DNA of 64,000 bases from Cephaloticoccus primus. GTDB taxonomy: Bacteria; Verrucomicrobiota; Verrucomicrobiia; Opitutales; Opitutaceae. The first letter of the stretch is position 1. The number at the start of each line of letters is the position of its first letter. Shown piece by piece: positions 55,653-62,356 of this stretch. The position numbers and the translations under genes are program-made. Below the pieces are notes generated by a model, which saw only the letters and a program-made list of their open reading frames with translations, was not told the origin of the DNA and ran no database searches. Where the stretch lies: the NCBI RefSeq assembly GCF_001580015.1, contig NZ_LSZQ01000041.1, forward strand, positions 62,001 to 126,000, in the 5' to 3' direction.

Positions 55653-55811
55653 AAGCCCCTTCTGTTTTTTGCGGCTGCTTTGGTGTGCCCGCTTCGAGGC
55701 GTGCGAGAGTGTGCAGGCAGGGCGATAGGGGCGGCGGGCTCCCTTGGAAAATCGGCGAAACCAGGTGCGCTTTCTCTCCCACACACCCGATACCTCAACC
55801 CCACACAGTAA

Positions 55812-56849
55812 ATGAAAACTGCGGCCGCTAAAAAAGCCTCGGATATCAAAGTCGGAGTCGTCGGTTACGGCGGCTCTTTTAGTATGGCGAACCGGCACCT
55901 CAAGTCGGTGGCACTGGCCGGCATGACGCCGCTCGCCGTGGTCGAGCCGGACAAGGAGCGCCGCGCCGTCGCGGCGCAGGATTTTCCAGGCATCGAAACC
56001 TACGCGAGCGTGGGAGAGATGCTCAAAAAATCGGAGGTGGGCCTGGTCATCCTCGTCACTCCACACAACACGCATGCACCGCTGGCGCTCCAGTGCCTGC
56101 GCGCCGGCCGCCACGTGGTGAGCGAGAAGCCACTCGCGCTGACCACCAAGGAATGCGACGCGATGATCGTTGCTGCGAAGAAATCCGGAGTCATGCTTTC
56201 CGCCTTTCACAACCGCCACTGGGATGGCTCGATCATGCGCGCGCTCGAGGTGCTGAAGTCGGGCGTGATCGGCGACCTCGTGCGCGTGGAAGCGCGCAGC
56301 GGCGGCTGGGGCATGCCGAGCGAAGCGTGGCGCGGCAGCCGCTCGATTTCCGGCGGGCTTCTCTACGACTGGGGCGTGCACTTCCTCGAATACATCCTCC
56401 AGCTCGCCGACTCTGAAATCGTGGAAGTGAGCGGCTACTCCAGCAGCGGCTTCTGGGCCAAAAAATCGAAGTGGAAGGCCGACACCATCGAGGACGATGC
56501 CCGCGCGGTCGTGCGCTTCAAAAGCGGCGTACATGCTACGCTCGCGCTTTCGCAGATCGATGCGCACCTGAAGCCCGGGATGGTCGAGGTCACCGGCACC
56601 AAGGGCACCTTCGTGTGGGAGTACGGCACGCATAAACTCATCGTTAAGGACGGCGAAAAAACGACGGTCACCGAGGCGAAAAACCCACCCGAGCTCTGGG
56701 ATAAATATTACGAAAACGTCGCCGCGCACCTGAGCAAGGGCGAGAAGCTGATCATCACGCCCGAGTGGGCGCGCCGCCCGATCCACATCATCGACCTCGC
56801 CATCCAGAGCGCGAAAAAAGGCCGCACACTCCCCGCCAAGTACAAGTAA
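55812..56849 (+). CDS. Gfo/Idh/MocA family oxidoreductase
   Basis: 345 residues. Rossmann start IKVGVVGYGGSFSMANRHLK, the family lysine motif SEKPLALTTKECD, and DWGVHFLEYILQL near the C-terminal alpha/beta domain, where the His is usually catalytic. Such enzymes oxidise or reduce sugars and inositols with NAD(P). Placed between sugar-binding genes and other oxidoreductases, it likely acts in catabolism of the imported sugar. The substrate cannot be told. Confidence 0.9.
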   Translation: MKTAAAKKASDIKVGVVGYGGSFSMANRHLKSVALAGMTPLAVVEPDKERRAVAAQDFPGIETYASVGEMLKKSEVGLVILVTPHNTHAPLALQCLRAGRHVVSEKPLALTTKECDAMIVAAKKSGVMLSAFHNRHWDGSIMRALEVLKSGVIGDLVRVEARSGGWGMPSEAWRGSRSISGGLLYDWGVHFLEYILQLADSEIVEVSGYSSSGFWAKKSKWKADTIEDDARAVVRFKSGVHATLALSQIDAHLKPGMVEVTGTKGTFVWEYGTHKLIVKDGEKTTVTEAKNPPELWDKYYENVAAHLSKGEKLIITPEWARRPIHIIDLAIQSAKKGRTLPAKYK

Positions 56850-56870
56850 ACCGCGCGGCCCTGACATCTC

Positions 56871-57241
56871 CCACTACGCGTGGAGCGACGGCATGCTGCC
56901 GCTGTCATTTAATTTGCGATTTCGTCTGGGTGCTTTGCGCCCAGACGAAATCGCAAATTTGAAGTCTTCACCTCTGCCGTAATGCGGCAGAGTGGGGCCA
57001 CGCAAAGAGGGTGGAGCGGCTTGCCGGATCGGCCAGTGATTGAGGGGCAACAGAGTTTGCCCGTTATCCCTCCAACTTGCCCGAATGGGTTATCCGTCAC
57101 GCTTTTACTCCAACGCTTAATCTCCTGCCACGTTGTGGCAGGAGAGGGCTTTTATAATTTCGGATTTGAAGTGGTCGCGCAGCGCACGGGCAAAATCGCA
57201 AATTGGATGGCAGTGGCGCCCCGCCACCACTCCACGCGCAG
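56871..57241. mobile_element. Non-coding element C of the same family
   Basis: Ends CCACTACGCGTGGAGCG (from 56871) and CCACTCCACGCGCAG (to 57241) are diverged terminal inverted repeats. Inside, 56911-56933 and 56937-56959 form a 23-bp stem with one mismatch (AATTTGCGATTTCGTCTGGG arm). Next is CTCTGCCG/CGGCAGAG, replacing CCCCAGTCG/CGACTGGG of A and B with paired changes on both arms. A second, inverted copy of the AATTTGCGATTT motif lies near 57190-57206. No coding potential. Confidence 0.66.
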
Positions 57242-57345
57242 AAGTCTTCGACTCCTTTATTGGGCACGGCCTAGCTGGGCCGTGTCCTTGACTCTTTCAT
57301 TATGTGCGCGGGGCGCGCGCAGTGCGGTCAGTGCCCGGTGCGATT

Positions 57346-58233
57346 TTAGCCGCGCCGGTCTTTGAAGGTGATTTCGGCCACGCCGGATTTATCGAGGCCG
57401 CCCAAGCCCAGCGCGACGAGGCGCTCGTATTGCTGTTTGGTCGCCGAGGCGAGCGGCAGCGGCAGCCCTGCTTCGACGCCGAGCGTCCAGGCTATGCCGC
57501 TGTCCTTGGCGGCGTGAGCGGCGGAGAAGTAGCAATCGTGGTCGCGCTTCTGCATGTCTTCGCCATCGGTTTTGAGCACTTGGGAGTTCGCGCCAGTTTG
57601 CGCGAAAACCTCGCGCAGCATATCGAGGTCGAGCCCGAGCGCGTGGCCCAGGCCGAGCCCCTCGGCAAGCCCGGCGGTGTTGATGTTCATGACCATGTTG
57701 ACGAGCGCCTTTACTTGGGCGGCCTGGCCGGTCTGGCCAATGTAGCGCAGTGCGGAAGAGAGCTTTTCGAGGATGGGCCGCGCGCGGGCAAACGCGTCTT
57801 CGGGGCCCGCGCACATGAGGTAGAGCGTGCCTTCGCGGGCCTGCGGGATGGAGGAGGCCATGCAGCCTTCGAGCGTGGTGGCGCCGACTTTTTTAGCGCG
57901 GCGCTCCACCTCCACGTGAGTCTTTGGCGTGATCGTCGCGCAGTTGATGAAGAGCTTGCCCTTCGCCTCACTGCCGAGGAGCGAGTCGCCGCTCTCGCCG
58001 AAAATCGCGAGCTGCGCAGCATCGTCGGTCACGACGGTGAAGATGATGTCCGCCGAGGCGGTGACAGCGGCGAGCGTTGCGGCGTGTTGGGCGCCGAGCT
58101 CGGCGGCGAGTGCCGCGGCATTTTTGCCGTGCTGGTCGTAGACGGCGTTGATCGTGTAGCCGCAATCGTGCAGGCGGCGTGCCATGTTGCCGCCCATGCG
58201 GCCTACTCCGACGAAGGCGATTTTTTCAGACAT
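57346..58233 (-). CDS. NAD(P)-dependent 3-hydroxyisobutyrate dehydrogenase-like protein
   Basis: 295 residues. N-terminal MSEKIAFVGVGRMGGNMARR is the GxGxMG-type cofactor site of beta-hydroxyacid dehydrogenases; substrate block GCMASSIPQAREGTL takes the place of the usual GGxxGA motif; the catalytic Lys is in QVKALVNMVMNINTAGLAEG; ending KDSGIAWTLGVEAGLPLPLA. Possible substrates include 3-hydroxyisobutyrate, tartronate semialdehyde or a sugar acid. Convergent with the Gfo/Idh gene across element C. Confidence 0.87.
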   Translation of the reverse strand: MSEKIAFVGVGRMGGNMARRLHDCGYTINAVYDQHGKNAAALAAELGAQHAATLAAVTASADIIFTVVTDDAAQLAIFGESGDSLLGSEAKGKLFINCATITPKTHVEVERRAKKVGATTLEGCMASSIPQAREGTLYLMCAGPEDAFARARPILEKLSSALRYIGQTGQAAQVKALVNMVMNINTAGLAEGLGLGHALGLDLDMLREVFAQTGANSQVLKTDGEDMQKRDHDCYFSAAHAAKDSGIAWTLGVEAGLPLPLASATKQQYERLVALGLGGLDKSGVAEITFKDRRG

Positions 58234-58407
58234 AGTGCGTGTGTGTGTTTTGGGGGGGATAAGGATTTTTGCGGAGGGAAAACGGGCGAGGCAAACGCGG
58301 GGCGGGCGGAGGGCGACGCTGTGCGTGTAGGCGCGTGCGCGTTGTGCGCATGATCGCGCTGCAAACGGCGCGCGCGTGTCGCCGTGGTTGACTGCCCTTG
58401 GTCGGCT

Positions 58408-59235
58408 CTAGCGCGCGAAAAAGGGGTTATACTTTTTCTCTTGGCCGACGGTCGTGAGCGGCCCGTGTCCGGGCGCGATCACCGTGTCCTTGGGCAGCGT
58501 CATCAGCTTTTCTTTGTTGTTGTGCAGTTGGTTGCCAAAAAAGTTGGGACTGCCGCCCATCGAGCACGAGAAGATCGAGTCGCCGACAATCACCAGCGGC
58601 CAGCTCAGGCCGGTGACATAGAAGCTCGTTTGCCCGGGCGTGTGCCCCCAGGTGAGCAGCGTTTTGATCGCGAGCTCACCGAGGTGGAAGTGGGCGTTTT
58701 CCTTAAACGTTTGCGCGCGCGGGTGGTCGACCGGCTCGCGCTCGCTGGCCCAGATTTCGGCACGCGGGTTGAGCTCTGCGAGCCGCGCGAGGTCGGCGAT
58801 GTGGTCGCCATGTGTGTGGGTGAGCAGGATGTAGCGCAGGTCGAGCCGCTCGTCGCGGATGACGTCGAGCATGCCCTCGCAAGTGGAGCCGGTATCGAAG
58901 GCAGCGGCCTGCCGCGTGCGCGGGTCCCAGACCATGTAGGCGTTAACAAACATGTCCTCGTACGGCGTGTTAAACATGGCGAAGCCGCGCGGCAGGTTGG
59001 GCTGCTCGGGATACCATGCTTTTTTTGCCAGGACTTCGAGCGCATCGGGGCTCAGGTTGAGGTGGCGCGCGACGCGGCGGATGACGCCGTAGAGCGGCTT
59101 GCCACTTTTTACCGCAGCGAGCTGCTCGGCCGTGATCTCGGCGCGCGCAGCGAGGTCTTCGTCGCTGATCTTCAGCCCGCGCTGGGTCTTGTTGATCACA
59201 TCGTCGAAATTGTCTTCAATAGGTATCCGGGGCAT
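58408..59235 (-). CDS. HTH-fused metallo-beta-lactamase-fold hydrolase
   Basis: 275 residues from the ATG at 59235 (MPRIPIEDNFDDV). Residues 10-65 look like an XRE-type helix-turn-helix (KISDEDLAARAEITAEQLAA, then PLYGVIRRVARHLNLSPDAL). The rest is a metallo-beta-lactamase fold: ILLTHTHGDHIADL (THxHxDH metal motif), TWGHTPGQTSFY, VIVGDSIF and APGHGPLTTV. Glyoxalase II-like hydrolases share this pattern. A DNA-binding or protein-binding domain joined to a hydrolase is unusual. Divergent from binding-protein gene 4. Confidence 0.8.
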   Translation of the reverse strand: MPRIPIEDNFDDVINKTQRGLKISDEDLAARAEITAEQLAAVKSGKPLYGVIRRVARHLNLSPDALEVLAKKAWYPEQPNLPRGFAMFNTPYEDMFVNAYMVWDPRTRQAAAFDTGSTCEGMLDVIRDERLDLRYILLTHTHGDHIADLARLAELNPRAEIWASEREPVDHPRAQTFKENAHFHLGELAIKTLLTWGHTPGQTSFYVTGLSWPLVIVGDSIFSCSMGGSPNFFGNQLHNNKEKLMTLPKDTVIAPGHGPLTTVGQEKKYNPFFAR

Positions 59236-59577
59236 AGGAGCCGCAGACCAATGCGAGGCCACCGCCACCTCGCAAGACCTCTTCGTATTTTAACGGGTTT
59301 GCGCCGGGCCCCGTGTGCAGGTTTTCGCTGGGTGGTCTCGCTCGTGTGCGGCCTCTTGCCGCGTAAGCGCTCTGCGCTGCCGCCTGCGCTGTTTGCAGGG
59401 ATTCCTCAGGCTGCTGCGTTGTCTGGGGTGGGGGGGCGCGTTTCTGTCTCGCCGAATAAATACAGCGTGCTGCCGTTGCCAAACTGATGTCGCCTGTGCC
59501 ACAGACCCTGCGTAACGCTCCCTCTCTCGGTACGCTCGCCGCCGTCGTGCGCGCGGCCTGTCTCTCTTCCCCTCGCC
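59236..59577. other. Divergent promoter region before binding-protein gene 4
   Basis: 342 bases. A GCGAGG/CCTCGC hairpin lies near 59251-59276. No gene was recognised; short frames on both strands are Ala/Arg-rich chance frames. Confidence 0.4.
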
Positions 59578-60969
59578 ATGTATTCTTTTAAAGATCTGAG
59601 CCTCGCTCTAAACCGGATCCTGCGTTTCTTCTCTGTCGGGATTCTCACCATTTTGGTTATTTGTCTGGTGAGTACTGTGATTGTGGCGCTGCTCCCTTTC
59701 GATGAGCGCAAGGGAATCGAGTTTTGGGTCATCACATCGAAGCCGCTTCGCGTTTACGAAAAACTCATCTCCGGGTGGAACGAGGAGCACCCCGAAAAAC
59801 CCTTTGTGATGCGCAGCCTGAACAACTCGGCGATGGAGCGGCGCATGCTCGCAGGCTTTCTTTCCGGCGTGCCGATGGCCGATATACTGGAGCCCAACGA
59901 TGGACTGTACCCAAAGGCTTTCCTCGGGCCGGTCGAGCAAGTCGGTTTTCTCGACCTCACCGGCCGGCTGCACGCCGAGGGGCTCTACGCGCAATTTAAC
60001 GAGCCGTCCTTTGCCCAGATGACCTCGCGCGGCCGCATCTTCGGGCTGCCGCACGATGTGCATCCGGTGCTGCTCGGCTACCGTGCCGACCTGGTCGAGG
60101 CGGCAGGGATCGACGTGAGCGAAATTGAAACGTGGGACGACTACTTCCGTGTGATGCGCCCGCTTATGGTTGACCTCGACGGCGACGGACGGCCCGACCG
60201 TTACCTGCTCAACATCTCGGAGCTCGCCATGCACGACATCGTGGTACTGCTGCTCCAAAACGACGGACAGATTTTTGACGAAGACGACGTCCCGGTCTTT
60301 GCCAGCGAGCGCAACGCGTGGACGCTTGCCAAGATCATCACTTGGGTGGCCGGCCCCGATCGTGTCGCCGTGGAAGTCAGCCGTGAATCTGCGGGCCACC
60401 GCCAACACCTCGAAGGCTACATGGTCGGCAGCCTCTTGCCGGACTGGCTGTTCGGGGCCTGGAAAAACGAAAATCCGCAACTCGCCGGAAAGCTCAAACT
60501 CATGCCCTTGCCCGCTTTTGAAAAAGGCGGACGGCGCACCAGCGTGCGCGGCGGCACCATGATCGGCATCAACAAACGCAGCGCATACATTGAAGAGTGC
60601 TGGGAGGTGGCGAAGCGGCTCTACACCTCGGCCGAAATCGCCGAGACCCGCTGGCGCGAAGAAACCATCATCTCTCCCTACAAGGCGCACTGGGCCGAGC
60701 CCTTTTACCACGAGCCGGATCCATTTTGCGGCGGGCAACGCACCGGCACGCTCTACATCGAGCAAGCCCCGTACCTGCCGATACGGCCCTCTTCGCCCTA
60801 CACCGACAACGCGAAAGCCGCGATCAGTGCCGCGGCCATCGCTCTGCGCGCCTACGCCGAGCGACACGAAGTTTACGACGCCGACACCCTCGCCCCCGAA
60901 GCGCTACGCCTGCTCCAACACGAGCAAGACACACTCAAGCGCCTCATCTCGCGCAACGTGCTTTATTAA
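59578..60969 (+). CDS. Membrane-anchored sugar-type substrate-binding protein 4
   Basis: 463 residues. Anchor helix VGILTILVICLVSTVIVALL without lipobox. Body: RRMLAGFLSGVPMADILE, MTSRGRIFGLPHDVHPVLLG, ETWDDYFRVMRPLM, DLDGDGRPDRYLLNI, GGTMIGINKRSAYIEECWEV, YIEQAPYLPIRPSSPYT and C-terminal KRLISRNVLY. It is the fourth paralogue, on the opposite strand and 4.5 kb from the other three, and shares their Asp-rich loop. A DUF2264 gene follows after 40 bases, so this receptor is probably tied to that enzyme's substrate. Confidence 0.86.
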   Translation: MYSFKDLSLALNRILRFFSVGILTILVICLVSTVIVALLPFDERKGIEFWVITSKPLRVYEKLISGWNEEHPEKPFVMRSLNNSAMERRMLAGFLSGVPMADILEPNDGLYPKAFLGPVEQVGFLDLTGRLHAEGLYAQFNEPSFAQMTSRGRIFGLPHDVHPVLLGYRADLVEAAGIDVSEIETWDDYFRVMRPLMVDLDGDGRPDRYLLNISELAMHDIVVLLLQNDGQIFDEDDVPVFASERNAWTLAKIITWVAGPDRVAVEVSRESAGHRQHLEGYMVGSLLPDWLFGAWKNENPQLAGKLKLMPLPAFEKGGRRTSVRGGTMIGINKRSAYIEECWEVAKRLYTSAEIAETRWREETIISPYKAHWAEPFYHEPDPFCGGQRTGTLYIEQAPYLPIRPSSPYTDNAKAAISAAAIALRAYAERHEVYDADTLAPEALRLLQHEQDTLKRLISRNVLY

Positions 60970-61009
60970 GAACTGTACCTTCCTCACTGGACCACTTGGT
61001 TTCCCAAAA

Positions 61010-62239
61010 ATGAGCTCCCCAACCCCGAGTGACGACACGGCTGCCACGCCGTACGAACAAAACGACAATACGCCTGCGCTGCGCGCCCAGTGGTGCGAAT
61101 GGGCTACCCGGCTTGCGCAGCCGATTTTTGATGCGCTCGACAAGCGCGAGCTCAAGCTGCGGATGCCAGTCGAGACGAGGGCATCTCGCTCACGCGCGCC
61201 AGTTGCCCATCTCGAAGCGCTTGGGCGGCTCCTCGTTGGGCTCTCGCCTTGGTTGGAGCTCGGACCAGACGACACCCCTGAGGGGCAGTTGCGCGGTCGG
61301 CTCGCGGTGGCAGCACGGCGAGCGATTGATGCAGCGACTGATCCGGACTCGCCCGACAAGATGAACTTCTCGACGGACGGACAGCCGCTCGTGGACGCTG
61401 CGTTTCTCGCGCAGGCCACCTTTCGTGCGCCGCGCGAGCTTTGGGAGAAACTGGAGCCGCGCGTCCAGGCCAACCTCACTGCCCGTCTCAAAGAGACGCG
61501 CCATATGCAGCCCGGGGAAAATAACTGGCAGTTGTTTGCGGCCTTCGTGGAGCTCGCGCTCGCCCGTGGAGGCGAGCCGCGCGACGACTCACGTATTTTA
61601 CCTGCGCTGGAAAAGTTCAAAAAATGGTACCTCGGCGACGGAACCTACGGCGACGGGCCCGAACACCGCTGGGATTACTACAACTCCTTCGTGATCCACC
61701 CCATGTTGCTTGGGATACTCGATGAGGCGGCCCAAGAAAGTGATGCGCTGCGCCAGTTTCAAAAAGAGGCGCAGGTCGCCGCGCGCCGCTACGCCGCCGT
61801 ACAGGAGCGCTTGGTCGCACCGGACGGGAGTTTCCCCGCGATCGGTCGCTCAATCGTGTATCGCTGCGGGGCACTGCAAGCGCTGGCCGACGTCGCGTTG
61901 CGGCGTGAGTTGCCGGACTCGGTGCCGCCTGCTGCGGCACGCACCGCGCTGACTCGTGCGATCCGGCGCACGCTTGATGCGCCGGGCACTTTTGACGAAA
62001 ACGGTTGGCTGCGGCTCGGTCTTGCCGGACATCAGCCCTCGCTCGCCGAGTTCTACATCTGCACGGGCAGCCTCTACCTTTGCAGCGTGGCCTTACTTCC
62101 GCTCGGCCTGCCACCCGAAGCTCCATTCTGGAGCGATCCGCACGCGCCGACGACTTGGGAGCGGATCTGGGGCGGCGAAGACATCCCCGCCGACGGAGCC
62201 CTTCACGGCCTGCCACCCTCGCTGCCAGAGGAAGGGTAG
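61010..62239 (+). CDS. DUF2264 domain protein
   Basis: 409 residues from the ATG at 61010 (MSSPTPSDDTAATP). The frame is open further upstream inside the binding-protein gene but that part is a shadow. Aromatic-rich blocks such as PGENNWQLFAAFVELAL, YGDGPEHRWDYYNSFVIHPM, GRSIVYRCGALQALADVAL and LGLAGHQPSLAEFYICTGSL are typical of DUF2264, an alpha/alpha-barrel-like family found near polysaccharide-use genes. The activity is unknown to me; a glycoside hydrolase-like role is a guess from context. No signal peptide. Confidence 0.85.
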   Translation: MSSPTPSDDTAATPYEQNDNTPALRAQWCEWATRLAQPIFDALDKRELKLRMPVETRASRSRAPVAHLEALGRLLVGLSPWLELGPDDTPEGQLRGRLAVAARRAIDAATDPDSPDKMNFSTDGQPLVDAAFLAQATFRAPRELWEKLEPRVQANLTARLKETRHMQPGENNWQLFAAFVELALARGGEPRDDSRILPALEKFKKWYLGDGTYGDGPEHRWDYYNSFVIHPMLLGILDEAAQESDALRQFQKEAQVAARRYAAVQERLVAPDGSFPAIGRSIVYRCGALQALADVALRRELPDSVPPAAARTALTRAIRRTLDAPGTFDENGWLRLGLAGHQPSLAEFYICTGSLYLCSVALLPLGLPPEAPFWSDPHAPTTWERIWGGEDIPADGALHGLPPSLPEEG

Positions 62240-62356
62240 CCAGGTGGGCCTCCGCATGTGAGGTCTTCTGCGCCCTCGCTGCCCTCGGCTCAAGGCAAGG
62301 GCTTCCCGCTGTCGCGCTGCGTGTGTGTGGCGCAGCGCGACGGCGGGCTTGTCCCC

